From positions 3,151 through 67,150 of the forward strand of contig CAZMNB010000003.1 of assembly GCA_964567545.1 (NCBI GenBank): a stretch of 64,000 nt of DNA, in the 5' to 3' direction. Positions 1-8,761 of the stretch are shown piece after piece. A program made the translations under genes and the position numbers. The number at the start of each line of letters is the position of its first letter. Positions within the stretch are counted from its first letter, which is position 1. Under the pieces are notes generated by a model, which saw only the letters and a program-made list of their open reading frames with translations, had not been told where the DNA came from and made no database searches. This DNA is from UBA7398 sp964567545. Its GTDB lineage: Bacteria; Actinomycetota; Actinomycetes; Nanopelagicales; Nanopelagicaceae.

Positions 1-813
1 CGAAAACTTGAATCTGCTGGAGTTCATGTTGTTTATGGGTTAATGGGGATGAAAACTCATGCAAAACTATCACTTGTTGTAAGGCAAGAGACCAATATCT
101 TGCGTCGTTATTGTCACGTAGGTACTGGAAATTATAATCCCAAAACCGCACGCATTTATGAAGATTGGGGTTTAATCAGCGCTGATCCAGAACTAGGCCA
201 TGATTTATCAAGATTATTCAATCAACTGTCTGGTTTTGTAGTTGACACCAAATTCTCAAGATTACTTGTCGCCCCGAAAGCGTTGCGTAGTGGATTACTT
301 GAAAAAATTGAGACAGAAATCCAAAATGCAAAAAATGGATTGCCAGCAGGTATCCGATTTAAATTAAATTCATTGCTAGATGAAGCCTTTGTTGATGCGT
401 TATATAGAGCTTCTACCTTCGGCGTAAAAGTTGATTTAGTCACAAGGGGTATTTGTTCATTAATACCAGGGATTCCAGGTTTATCTGAAAATATAAGAGT
501 GCGTTCAATTGTTGGAAGGTTTCTTGAGCATTCCAGAATTTATGAGTTCACGAATGCTGGCGATAATGAGTTTTGGATTGGCAGTGCCGATTTAATGGAA
601 CGGAATTTAGATCGAAGAGTCGAAGCTCTCGTAAAAGTTGTTAAACCTGAGCATAAAGCAATTCTAAATTCTCAATTTGAAAGTTATTTTGCATCTGATA
701 TTGATCGTTGGGAGTTAAATCCAAACGGTAACTGGGAACGAAAAGATACGGACGAAAATGGCAAGAAAAACATTTCGCTCCATACCCGAGAAATTGATAA
801 ATTGAAGCGCTGA
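1..813 (+). CDS. ppk1: Polyphosphate kinase 1, C-terminal part (5' end outside window)
   Basis: PPK1 reversibly transfers the terminal phosphate of ATP to long-chain inorganic polyphosphate. The frame is open from base 1, so this is the C-terminal 270 residues or so of a protein normally near 690-740 residues. Both histidines of the catalytic domain are visible: one in KTHAKL (residue 20 from base 1; the autophosphorylated His in the family) and one in LEHSRIY (residue 177). The Tyr-Asn-Pro segment near residue 52 and the GSADLMERNLDRRVE stretch are also PPK1 hallmarks. The stop overlaps the next start as TGATG, so translation is probably coupled to the Nudix gene. An ATG at 49 lies inside the conserved region and is not the start. 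Confidence 0.95.
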   Translation, partial: RKLESAGVHVVYGLMGMKTHAKLSLVVRQETNILRRYCHVGTGNYNPKTARIYEDWGLISADPELGHDLSRLFNQLSGFVVDTKFSRLLVAPKALRSGLLEKIETEIQNAKNGLPAGIRFKLNSLLDEAFVDALYRASTFGVKVDLVTRGICSLIPGIPGLSENIRVRSIVGRFLEHSRIYEFTNAGDNEFWIGSADLMERNLDRRVEALVKVVKPEHKAILNSQFESYFASDIDRWELNPNGNWERKDTDENGKKNISLHTREIDKLKR

Positions 814-1700
814 TGGTTGGAAAAATTTTAGCGGCTGGCGCGATAGTTTGGCGTCGTAACGAAAGTGATGAATTAGAAATTGCACTTATACATAGACCTA
901 AATATGACGATTGGTCTTTCCCTAAAGGCAAATTGGAAGAGAATGAAGTAGCCACTTCAGCAGCCTTTAGAGAAGTAATGGAAGAAACTGGTTTTTCAGT
1001 AGTTCTTGGACCATATGTTGGGGAACTAAACTATCAAACCAACGGAATAGAAAAAAGCGTTAAATATTGGTCCGCCAGATTCGTTGCTGTTGTCGGCATG
1101 CCAATGCAAAGTGAAGTAGATATTGTAAAATGGTTTTCTATAAGCGGAGCTGAGAAGATGCTTGCTCGCCCTGACGATATTGCAATACTTAAGAAGTTTA
1201 TGAATTTCGATTTAGATACTAATGTGTTAGTTCTATTGCGTCATACTAAAGCACTTGATAGGAAAGAATGGGGTGGTGATGATGGTGATCGACCACTAAT
1301 ACAGTTTGGACAGTTGCAATCAAAACGTTTGTTAAGTACGTTGCAGGTTTACGCAATTGAAGAAATTCACACCTCAGTGGCAGTTCGATGTTACGAATCT
1401 GTTACGCCATTAGCACGTGGTCTTGGTTTAGATTTAATATTTGCAGAAGATTTGAGTGAATATGTTTACGCCAAACAGCCCGAAAAGGCTTTTAAATACA
1501 TTGATAAATTGTTAAAATTAAATAGCAATGTAATTGCGTGTAGTCACAATCCAATTCTTCCTGAAATTGTTACAAAAATAGTTGAAAAATCGGGGGCTGA
1601 AACCACAAATACAAAATTAGAACCGGGCGATTCTTGGGTTATTCATCATATTGATAACGTGGTAACCGCAATTGATTTCTTAGCAGCACCGTTGGTGTAG
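813..1700 (+). CDS. mutT1: MutT1-type Nudix hydrolase fused to a histidine-phosphatase domain
   Basis: This is the actinobacterial MutT1 architecture of 295 residues. An N-terminal Nudix domain (about 1-135) carries the full Nudix box, GKLEENE...REVMEETGF. A C-terminal phosphoglycerate-mutase-like domain starts near residue 140 with LLRHTKA and has a second histidine in SHNPIL. In mycobacteria such proteins hydrolyse 8-oxo-(d)GTP and diadenosine polyphosphates; here the role is by homology. It sits directly behind ppk1 with a 1-base TGATG overlap, the same gene order as ppk1-mutT1 in Mycobacterium tuberculosis. That supports both calls and suggests one operon. The start is the ATG at 813; no separate ribosome site is obvious, as expected for coupled translation. 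Confidence 0.9.
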   Translation: MVGKILAAGAIVWRRNESDELEIALIHRPKYDDWSFPKGKLEENEVATSAAFREVMEETGFSVVLGPYVGELNYQTNGIEKSVKYWSARFVAVVGMPMQSEVDIVKWFSISGAEKMLARPDDIAILKKFMNFDLDTNVLVLLRHTKALDRKEWGGDDGDRPLIQFGQLQSKRLLSTLQVYAIEEIHTSVAVRCYESVTPLARGLGLDLIFAEDLSEYVYAKQPEKAFKYIDKLLKLNSNVIACSHNPILPEIVTKIVEKSGAETTNTKLEPGDSWVIHHIDNVVTAIDFLAAPLV

Positions 1701-1702
1701 TT

Positions 1703-2620
1703 TTAAACTTCCATCCAATCCATCCACTTAAGTACGATTCCCTCACGGAGTGCCCAAGGACAAATTTCCAACTGATCAACATCTAAATTTCTCATAACAC
1801 TTTCTGCAACGTAAGCACCAGCAACAATTTGACGCGCTCTACCGGCAGAAACACCGGGTAAATCGGCACGATCTTCTAGCGTCATTTCCGCGAGCCGTGG
1901 CGTGATTTTTCGTAATGAATCAATCCGCAAATTTTTTCCGTTTCCCGGGATCCAATCGGTGCATAACCTTGCCAAGGTGCGAAAAGTCTTGCTGGTTGCG
2001 ATAGCTCGATCAGTATTTTGATGCTGGACTAGAGCCGGTAAAATCTCGCTAAGTTTGTTCTCGATATGATCTCGCAAGTATCTCAAACTCTTTTTTGTGA
2101 ACGGATCTCCCTCGAGTAGGTCTTTTGTGAGCCGTGCCGCACCAAGTGGTAGTGAAAAAGCAACATCTGGAGCTTCATTTACACCGACCGCTATTTCTAG
2201 CGAGCCTCCACCTATATCTAACATCAATAATCTTCCACTTGACCATCCATACCAACGTCTGGCCGCCAGAAAAGTGGTTTTAGCTTCCTCTTCACCAGAC
2301 AAAACCTGAAGATCAATTTCATACTCATTATTAATTAATTCAATTATTTCACTGCCATTTTTTGCGTCACGAAGTGCTGAAGTCGCAAACGGTAGTAATT
2401 CTTTAGTTTTCGCGGCCTGGGCTTCTTTTAATGCGCGCCCAATGCAGTCTCGTAGCGCTTTAACGCCATCCATTGAAATATTTCCATTGATATCTAAGTA
2501 AGAAGTTAATTGCAAATCTTCTTTAAAATTTGATGTGGGGTTTGGTCGCGCACCGGGGGCGGTGTCGACTATCTGTAGATGGACAGTGTTTGAGCCAACA
2601 TCTAAAACTCCTAATCTCAT
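1703..2620 (-). CDS. Ppx/GppA-family exopolyphosphatase
   Basis: This 305-residue protein belongs to the Ppx/GppA phosphatase family, which removes terminal phosphate from polyphosphate or pppGpp. The ASKHA-fold nucleotide motifs are present: LDVGSNTVHL at the N-terminus and LDIGGGSLEIAVG near residue 140, with ATSALRDAKN between them. It has the short actinobacterial length (about 300) and lacks the C-terminal HD-like domain of E. coli Ppx. It converges on mutT1 with only 2 bases between the stops and is translationally coupled to the upstream glycosyltransferase gene by an ATGA overlap. Lying next to ppk1, it could balance polyphosphate synthesis. Which substrate it prefers cannot be told from sequence. 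Confidence 0.85.
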   Translation of the reverse strand: MRLGVLDVGSNTVHLQIVDTAPGARPNPTSNFKEDLQLTSYLDINGNISMDGVKALRDCIGRALKEAQAAKTKELLPFATSALRDAKNGSEIIELINNEYEIDLQVLSGEEEAKTTFLAARRWYGWSSGRLLMLDIGGGSLEIAVGVNEAPDVAFSLPLGAARLTKDLLEGDPFTKKSLRYLRDHIENKLSEILPALVQHQNTDRAIATSKTFRTLARLCTDWIPGNGKNLRIDSLRKITPRLAEMTLEDRADLPGVSAGRARQIVAGAYVAESVMRNLDVDQLEICPWALREGIVLKWMDWMEV

Positions 2621-4056
2621 TTATTGAATCCTTCAATTTTCAATTCATAAGCCTGATTGGAAATTTTCTGACGTTGTAACAAATAATTTTGACTTGAATT
2701 AGAAATCAAATGCTCGAACCTTCTTGGCGCTTTTACAAACGCTCTCAGCTCTTCAGCTTTAGTGGAATCCGAAAATATCGGAGTGCCGGTAATAAGTGGA
2801 GTGGCTACACGATGGGGAAATAGCGTGCGATACGAAATTCCAATTTTTTCAAGGAATAAAACGATGATTTGTTTCATAGCACTGACTGGTTTCTTTCTAA
2901 TTACATCGAAGATTGAAAAACTTTTGTAACGAATATTCTGCCTTAATCGATTAGAATTTGCTGGCGTTTTAATCGAAATCAAAAAATCGGCAATTTCTTG
3001 AGCTCCAGTTGTTTTTGGAAGATTTGCACAAGCCTTACTTAAAGACTCTCTAATGGTTTCGTTCTGTAGTTTTTTTACAGTATCTTCAATTTCTTTTAAG
3101 CTTGATTGATTTGCCATTAACGCGATGCCATTTTCAGCGCACCAGCGTGCTCGCGTAACTTGATCATCGGTGCCTCGAATATTTGCTATAAAAACCGTAG
3201 GTAATCGTGCAGCAAGTAACTCATGAACACCGTTATATCCAGCCGCGCAAATGCCAGCATCAAAAGCATTTAATAAGTCTGCTAATGGAAAATATCTAAC
3301 AACTTTTATTGCTAGCCCAGCAGGAACTAGTGAATTTCCATCTTTATCTATTGGCTCTTTTGTTAAAATAATTTGTAGATTTTTCCAGCCAATTAGTCCA
3401 GAGAGCGCGGCACGCATTTTATTATTTACATCTGCCTCGCCAGTTCCGAGTTGTACTAATACCGCAGGACTATTTAAGTCCAATCCTATTTTTTCTTTAG
3501 CGGCTCTTTTGGTCAGCGCGCTTTTAGAGTTAAACAAAGAGACTGGTGAAAATAGTTTTGATTCTTTTCGTTTGGCTGTTGGACCATTATCATATGCTCG
3601 GGCATAGTCACCTGGTTCAATAACGTAGTCCATTATTTTGGATTGCGCTCCTAATACAAAGCGTTGTGGATTTTTTTGCCATAAACCTCGTCGAATCCAA
3701 ATTAAAATTAAATTTGGGTTTGCTATCTTTGCCGCAAGTACACCTGGGTATGGAACGACCCCATCAAATGTAAGAATTGTTGCATCACTTTCTTTTGCCA
3801 AAGCTAAAATTCTATCTCTCAAGTATCTGTCCCACTTATGTCGTGGCATAAGCCCGCGATCGCGACCAGTTATATATTCAGCAGGAATTCCGGTAGCTTC
3901 TGGAATTTCAGCAACTGCACTTGCCATCGAAATGATGATCGGGTTTGCGCGACCTTGCAACGCTTGCCCAATTGCGGTTGCGCGAGCTAAGTGGCCCATA
4001 CCAATTCCATTGCTTGTTGCAAGGATGATTGTTGGCTTTGCGTTTTCGGCTGGCAT
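2617..4056 (-). CDS. MurG/UGT-like GT-B glycosyltransferase
   Basis: The 479-residue product looks like a GT-B fold glycosyltransferase related to the MurG/GT28 group. The N-terminus has the nucleotide-sugar transferase signature NGIGMGHLARA, comparable to the MurG glycine-rich loop. The second half holds the donor-site region with AGYNGVHELLAARLPTVFI and a downstream DQVTRARWCAENG segment. A C-terminal tail of about 100 residues after position 375 has no recognisable domain. No signal peptide is seen, so it probably acts on the cytoplasmic face. Donor and acceptor are unknown. It ends in an ATGA overlap with the Ppx gene. It is not murG itself: the typical MurG motif spacing is absent and no cell-wall genes are nearby. 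Confidence 0.7.
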   Translation of the reverse strand: MPAENAKPTIILATSNGIGMGHLARATAIGQALQGRANPIIISMASAVAEIPEATGIPAEYITGRDRGLMPRHKWDRYLRDRILALAKESDATILTFDGVVPYPGVLAAKIANPNLILIWIRRGLWQKNPQRFVLGAQSKIMDYVIEPGDYARAYDNGPTAKRKESKLFSPVSLFNSKSALTKRAAKEKIGLDLNSPAVLVQLGTGEADVNNKMRAALSGLIGWKNLQIILTKEPIDKDGNSLVPAGLAIKVVRYFPLADLLNAFDAGICAAGYNGVHELLAARLPTVFIANIRGTDDQVTRARWCAENGIALMANQSSLKEIEDTVKKLQNETIRESLSKACANLPKTTGAQEIADFLISIKTPANSNRLRQNIRYKSFSIFDVIRKKPVSAMKQIIVLFLEKIGISYRTLFPHRVATPLITGTPIFSDSTKAEELRAFVKAPRRFEHLISNSSQNYLLQRQKISNQAYELKIEGFNK

Positions 4057-4116
4057 GTGGCGAGAGTATCGGAAGCTATTACTGAGTATCTATTAACGCC
4101 ATGAGATACTTCCTGA

Positions 4117-4521
4117 ATGAGTGATTCAACTTCAGGTGCTTCGGTAGCGATAATCAGATTCCTGGAATGGGATGAAACTGATGCGGCTGGGCACCATCAT
4201 TACGCCAGCGTTTTTCGATGGGTGGAAGAGTTGGAAGCAAAACTTTATCGAGATTTGGGACTTCCTGTTTCGCTCTTTGGTCAGATACCAAGAGTTAAAG
4301 TTCAGATGGAATACCGCCGCCGGATTTACTTTGGCGAAGTTGTAAAAACGGAGTTAAAAGTAATTCGTGTTGGTAATTCATCAATGGAGCTGGATTTTAA
4401 AGCTTTTGTTGGCGAAGAAATTGCGGCAGAAGGTAATTACATAATCGTGCATTCACCAGATAAAGAGACCGGTTCCAAGCCATGGCCAATTGAGTGGAAG
4501 AAAAAATTTCTTAACGAATAA
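4117..4521 (+). CDS. Acyl-CoA thioesterase of the 4-hydroxybenzoyl-CoA/YbgC hotdog family
   Basis: This 134-residue single-domain hotdog protein has the YbgC/4HBT signature near residues 16-35 (WDETDAAGHHHYASVFRWVE), in which the aspartate-rich TDxxGH loop and following helix hold the active site. It should hydrolyse an acyl- or aroyl-CoA thioester in the cytoplasm. A second typical block, PRVKVQMEYRRRIYFGEVV, follows. In hybrid 2-aminobenzoyl-CoA gene sets a thioesterase of this family often acts as a salvage enzyme, and such genes lie downstream here; that link is inference because this gene is separated by two flavoprotein genes. Its 3' end overlaps the convergent neighbour by 11 bases. 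Confidence 0.8.
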   Translation: MSDSTSGASVAIIRFLEWDETDAAGHHHYASVFRWVEELEAKLYRDLGLPVSLFGQIPRVKVQMEYRRRIYFGEVVKTELKVIRVGNSSMELDFKAFVGEEIAAEGNYIIVHSPDKETGSKPWPIEWKKKFLNE

Positions 4522-6070
4522 TTTTTGCAACTATAGCGCCGCTACCGCCGCCAACGCCGCCACCTGGCCAAGTTCCAGACCCACAAATAAATAAACCAGA
4601 AATCGGTGTTCGATGTCGGTTCCAAGATGGAGTTGGACGTAAGAAAAAGAATTGGGCGAGATGATGACTCCCGCCGAGTGAATCGCCTTTAATTAAATTT
4701 GCGTTGTATCGCTCTAAATCGGTTGGAGTTAAAACTTTTCGAGAAAGAATTTTAGATTTAATTCCTGGCGCGTAACTTTCGATTATTTCAATTATGCGAT
4801 CTGCATATTGTTCGCCAATTTGATCCCAAGTATTGCCAGAAATTTCACCACGTGCGTCACCCTTAATATCCAGCGGCAGAACTCGTACTTGAATCCAAAG
4901 TACATGTTTACCCTCTGGTGCGCGTGATGAATCGGTAACCGTCGGTTGTCCGATAACTAGCGCAGGAGAACTTGGTAATAATCCCGCAGCAGCTTGGGTA
5001 TATGTCATTGCTAAATCATCAATATAAGGTGCGATATGGATGTAATTAAATTCTTTAGCTTCTGCGGCTCTCCATGCAGGTAGTTCATCCATTGCTAAAT
5101 GGATCATCATCGTGGATAACCCGGGGTGAAATTTCTTAACTTCAGTTACTTTTTCCAAGTGGGAAAGGGTCGGGTTTAAGAGATTAGGAATCAGCGCTGG
5201 ATTCACATTTGCAATAATATTTTTTGCATAAAAAACTTCGCCACTAGCTGACTTGACACCGATTGCTTTTTCATTTTCGGTAATGATTTCGAGAACTTTT
5301 GTATTAACTTTCACAGTTCCGTTATTTTCATTGATCACACCAGTCAGCGCCTTAATTAAGGTATTTGCGCCACCTTTGCCAAGAACCATTCCAAACTCTT
5401 GTCCACCAATGGATTCCAAGAACGAAAAGAGTGCGCCGCCTGAAATGTCTGGGCCGTAATCTAAGTGCATTCCCCAGATTGCAGCTAGCGCTTTGGTTTC
5501 TGGATGCACAAAATATTCTTCGGTAAAAGCTCTAGATGATTGCAGCAGCAATCTAATCAATTGGAATAACCCAGTTGTACCTAATGCACGCCAAGTTTTA
5601 AAAATTGATTTAGCAGCAGCAAAAGATGGTAATTCAGCACCCAATAGTGGAAAGAGGTGAGGTGCAAATTTTCCAAGGAGAGCCGTTAAAGCTTGCCAAG
5701 ATTCAACATCGTTCGGTGCGACTTTTCTAAGAGTGGCAATATTTGTTTCGCGATCCATCATGATCCCAAGTGATTTACCATCTGGAAAGAGGGAGATAAA
5801 TGGTTTACCTGATGGAACAAATTCCAACCCATTTCGGATCAGATCATCTTTTAGCGCAGCCATAATTGGGCCACCCGCAAAGAGGCTGAGATTTGTTGCG
5901 AATAAGTCGTGTTTGAAACCAGGCAGCGTAACTTCCTCGGTTCTTACCGCACCGCCGCAGGTATCTGCAGATTCGAGAACTAAGACTTGCTTTCCGCGTT
6001 TAGCTAAGAGCGCTGCAGAACTAAGCCCATTAATGCCGGAACCAATCACAATTACATCGAATTTATTCAT
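4511..6070 (-). CDS. Phytoene-dehydrogenase-like FAD oxidoreductase, copy 1
   Basis: A 519-residue flavoprotein of the COG1233 group (phytoene desaturase/PYROXD2-like). The N-terminal dinucleotide motif GSGINGLSSAALLAKRG sits at about residues 11-27, and the C-terminal FAD motif CGSGTWPGGGVGGGSGA closes the protein. No carotenoid synthesis gene (crtB, crtE) is in the window, and the Gly-rich C-terminus resembles PYROXD2-type proteins more than CrtI, so a carotenoid role should not be assumed. A paralogue of very similar plan is divergently transcribed next door at 6175. The 104-base spacer presumably holds promoters for both. Substrate is unknown. Confidence 0.8.
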   Translation of the reverse strand: MNKFDVIVIGSGINGLSSAALLAKRGKQVLVLESADTCGGAVRTEEVTLPGFKHDLFATNLSLFAGGPIMAALKDDLIRNGLEFVPSGKPFISLFPDGKSLGIMMDRETNIATLRKVAPNDVESWQALTALLGKFAPHLFPLLGAELPSFAAAKSIFKTWRALGTTGLFQLIRLLLQSSRAFTEEYFVHPETKALAAIWGMHLDYGPDISGGALFSFLESIGGQEFGMVLGKGGANTLIKALTGVINENNGTVKVNTKVLEIITENEKAIGVKSASGEVFYAKNIIANVNPALIPNLLNPTLSHLEKVTEVKKFHPGLSTMMIHLAMDELPAWRAAEAKEFNYIHIAPYIDDLAMTYTQAAAGLLPSSPALVIGQPTVTDSSRAPEGKHVLWIQVRVLPLDIKGDARGEISGNTWDQIGEQYADRIIEIIESYAPGIKSKILSRKVLTPTDLERYNANLIKGDSLGGSHHLAQFFFLRPTPSWNRHRTPISGLFICGSGTWPGGGVGGGSGAIVAKIIR

Positions 6071-6174
6071 TTGGCGATCCTCTCACGCGGGTTTATTCAA
6101 TTCAACGATTTTAAGTTCTGGACTATCTAGCAAAATGACCTTACATTTCGACTTCAATAGTAAGGGAGAGTTTG

Positions 6175-7782
6175 ATGAACCAGAAAAGTTATGATGCAAT
6201 TATTGTAGGCAGCGGTATCAACGCGTTGGTTGCAGGCGCAGTACTTTCAAAATCTGGTTGGAAAGTTCTACTCTGTGAAAGAAATAATGTGGCTGGTGGT
6301 GCAATCCGAACTGAGGCCGCAACCCTCCCCGGCTACACCCACGAATTATTATCAAGTTGGCACCCGCTATTTGTAGGCGGCCCTGCATATGCAGAGTTGG
6401 GTGAAGAACTTACTAAGCGTGGCGTTATTTATAAAAATACTGTTTCGCCTACCGGGGTAGTTTGTAGCGCCGGTACTGCAATTCTCTCAACTGATCCTGC
6501 GGAAACTGCAAAAGAGATGGACCGCTTAGGCGATGGCGCAGCCTGGTCAGGGATGATGCAGGAGTTTGGCTCGAAAATAGATTTAGCTTTTGGACTTTTA
6601 GGAGCAGATTTTTGGCGCACTAATTCATTAAAGTTAGCTCGTACTGCGAGAAAGCGTTTTGGTAATCGTGGCTTAGTTGCAACTGGTGCTGAATTACTAG
6701 AACCGGCTGCACCTTGGCTTGATCGCACATTCTCTTCAGAAGTTACCAAATCACTATTAGCGCCGTGGGCGTTACATAATGGACTTGGACCAGATGATGC
6801 AAGTAGCGCTTTCATTACAAAAGTTATTGGCGCTGCAGTTGCTTTCGGTGGCATGCCAGTCCCAGTCGGTGGTGGCATAAAACTTGTTGAAGCGTTAATC
6901 GGAATAATTAAAGATGCTGGCGGGGATTTACTAACAAGCGCTGATGTTGTAAGAATTACAACGTCAAACGGAAAGGCTACCGGTGTGAAACTTTCGGATG
7001 GCCGAGAATTTTCTGCAACTAAGTCCGTTCTTGCTTCGGTAACTCCGAATGCGTTATATCAAGGCTTGTTATCTGAGGAAAAGATTCCAACTGAAATCTC
7101 GAAATCTGCTGAATCATTTAGATACGGCCGAGCTGCAATTCAAATTCACCTTGCGCTATCAGAACCACCACAATGGAAAGCGGATTCACGGTTAAAGGAT
7201 GTGGCAATAGTTCATATTCTTGATGGTATGAATTCGTTATCTGAGTCAGTAAATGCATCAAACCGTGGTTGGTTAGCAAAGCGACCAACCATTGTGGTGG
7301 GACAACCAACAACCGTTGACCCATCACGCGCACCAGTCGGAACATCGATTCTTTGGATTCAACTACAAGAAAATCCACGGAAAATTCTTGGTGACTTAGC
7401 TGGTGAGATAAATCCTGGCGATGGCTCTTGGAATGAAGAACGATTAAATAAATATGCCGATCGCGTATTGGCTCAAGTTGCAGAACAAATACCAAATCTA
7501 TTCAGCGCAATTAAAGCAAAAATCGTGCTTGGTCCGCAGCAAATCGAAACCATGAATAAAAACTTGGTAGGTGGGGATCCTTATGCTGGAGATTGTCGTG
7601 TTGATCAATATGCACCGTGGCGGCCACTTAGCGCAGCAACTGGCCACCGCACGCCAATTAAGAATCTCTGGCATATCGGGGCATCAACCCATCCTGGTCC
7701 TGGTTTGGGCGGCGGATCTGGATTTTTAGTTGCAAAACGTTTAACTAATAAGAGTTTTTTAGAAAAAATAAAAAAACATTAG
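6175..7782 (+). CDS. Phytoene-dehydrogenase-like FAD oxidoreductase, copy 2
   Basis: A 535-residue paralogue of the flavoprotein at 4511-6070, with the FAD-binding motif GSGINALVAGAVLSKSG near the N-terminus and HIGASTHPGPGLGGGSG near the C-terminus. ATG 6175 is preferred over the TTG three bases upstream because the ribosome site GGGAGAG (6164-6170) is then 4 bases away. The two copies share the PTV/TTVDPSRAP block and a PxGxHRTPI-type C-terminal segment, so they arose by duplication and have diverged strongly. The C-terminal tail is lysine-rich and ends just before a strong terminator. The substrate is not predictable; both copies could act on the same lipid or isoprenoid-like compound as a heteromer. 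Confidence 0.8.
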   Translation: MNQKSYDAIIVGSGINALVAGAVLSKSGWKVLLCERNNVAGGAIRTEAATLPGYTHELLSSWHPLFVGGPAYAELGEELTKRGVIYKNTVSPTGVVCSAGTAILSTDPAETAKEMDRLGDGAAWSGMMQEFGSKIDLAFGLLGADFWRTNSLKLARTARKRFGNRGLVATGAELLEPAAPWLDRTFSSEVTKSLLAPWALHNGLGPDDASSAFITKVIGAAVAFGGMPVPVGGGIKLVEALIGIIKDAGGDLLTSADVVRITTSNGKATGVKLSDGREFSATKSVLASVTPNALYQGLLSEEKIPTEISKSAESFRYGRAAIQIHLALSEPPQWKADSRLKDVAIVHILDGMNSLSESVNASNRGWLAKRPTIVVGQPTTVDPSRAPVGTSILWIQLQENPRKILGDLAGEINPGDGSWNEERLNKYADRVLAQVAEQIPNLFSAIKAKIVLGPQQIETMNKNLVGGDPYAGDCRVDQYAPWRPLSAATGHRTPIKNLWHIGASTHPGPGLGGGSGFLVAKRLTNKSFLEKIKKH

Positions 7783-7790
7783 CCATAAAA

Positions 7791-7827
7791 TAAAAAAACC
7801 CGCCAAACAACTTGGCGGGTTTTTTAT
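7791..7827. terminator. Bidirectional rho-independent terminator
   Basis: A perfect 8-bp stem CCCGCCAA (7799-7806) / TTGGCGGG (7812-7819) with a 5-base loop is flanked by an A-run on the left and a T-run on the right. It therefore works for the flavoprotein gene on the plus strand and the convergent cyclase gene on the minus strand. It is the clearest terminator in the window. Confidence 0.92.
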
Positions 7828-7834
7828 TAACTAT

Positions 7835-8608
7835 TTATTTAGCAACAAGTGCCAATACGCGACATGGGCTGCCTGATCCACCAACAATCTTTAGCGGAGC
7901 CGCAATCACGATTGCGCCGGTTGTAGGCAACTTATCTAAATTGCGAAGTTGGGTTAGGCCGTATTTATTATTTCCAAGAAATAGTGTGTGGCATGGAAAC
8001 GGCATGGAGAAGCCAAAAGCTCCACCAGCATCAGTTCCCACAGTCTCAACGCCCATGCCAAGAATTTCTGTTTTCGTTGCGAAGTACTCCGCACACTCAA
8101 CAGTTAGCCCTGGCGTGTGTGGACCATTTTCATCCGCGTTAGCAAATGCTTTTGCGTCATCACCAAATTTTGACCAACCAGTGCGGAACATTACCCAAGC
8201 ACCTTTTGGAATTGCACCGTTAGCTTTTTCCCATGCTTGTACATGAGAAACGTCTAAGCAGAAATCTGGGTTTGCCGCAGCTTCTTTTGAAAAATCCAAT
8301 ACAACTGCAGGACCAACTAAGCGAGCAGGTGGAACTTGAGAAACGTCATCAAGATCTTTACCAGTTACCCAGTGAATTGGTGCATCAAAATGGGTTCCCG
8401 TATGTTCACCAGTATGGAAGTTATTCCAATACCAAGCCGGGCCCTTATCGTCGTAACGAGAGATAAGTTCTAATTTAAAGTTTGCAGTTTGTCCCATCTC
8501 AGGTGGTAACCCAAGAATTGGCGTGCTCTCTTGCAATGGCGCTGTTAGATCAATAACTTGAACTGATCCGGAAGCTAAATCATTGGCAAGTGCTTTTAGG
8601 TCGGCCAT
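7835..8608 (-). CDS. Cyclase-family (KynB-like) metal-dependent hydrolase, candidate N-formylkynurenine formamidase
   Basis: A 257-residue member of the PF04199 cyclase family, whose members include bacterial kynurenine formamidase KynB and isatin hydrolase. The metal-binding signature is present as HTGEHTGTHFDAPIHW at about residues 66-81 (HxGTHxDxPxH). KynB converts N-formyl-L-kynurenine to kynurenine and formate. KynB is usually nearer 210 residues, so the longer protein could serve another amide or lactone. A tryptophan-dioxygenase-like and a kynureninase-like gene elsewhere in the window make the formamidase role attractive but unproven. It ends at the shared terminator and is transcribed divergently from the iorA-like gene. 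Confidence 0.75.
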   Translation of the reverse strand: MADLKALANDLASGSVQVIDLTAPLQESTPILGLPPEMGQTANFKLELISRYDDKGPAWYWNNFHTGEHTGTHFDAPIHWVTGKDLDDVSQVPPARLVGPAVVLDFSKEAAANPDFCLDVSHVQAWEKANGAIPKGAWVMFRTGWSKFGDDAKAFANADENGPHTPGLTVECAEYFATKTEILGMGVETVGTDAGGAFGFSMPFPCHTLFLGNNKYGLTQLRNLDKLPTTGAIVIAAPLKIVGGSGSPCRVLALVAK

Positions 8609-8761
8609 TTACATGCTCCTAACAAAGTTGTGGCTAAAACAGTTGCGAAAATCTCTCATTAAATTGAGATATCGGCAAGGGGCTTTCGGCTAGACATCGC
8701 TCACACGGTAGGCGAAGATAAGCGCGGCCTGGGATGCAGGTTCGCAGCAGGGGGAGAGACC

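Noticed and set aside
3638..4096. Plus-strand open frame over the glycosyltransferase N-terminus
   Set aside because: Antisense to a conserved nucleotide-sugar motif; no ribosome site or family match.
7118..7495. Minus-strand open frame inside the second flavoprotein
   Set aside because: Antisense to a conserved FAD protein; low-complexity translation.
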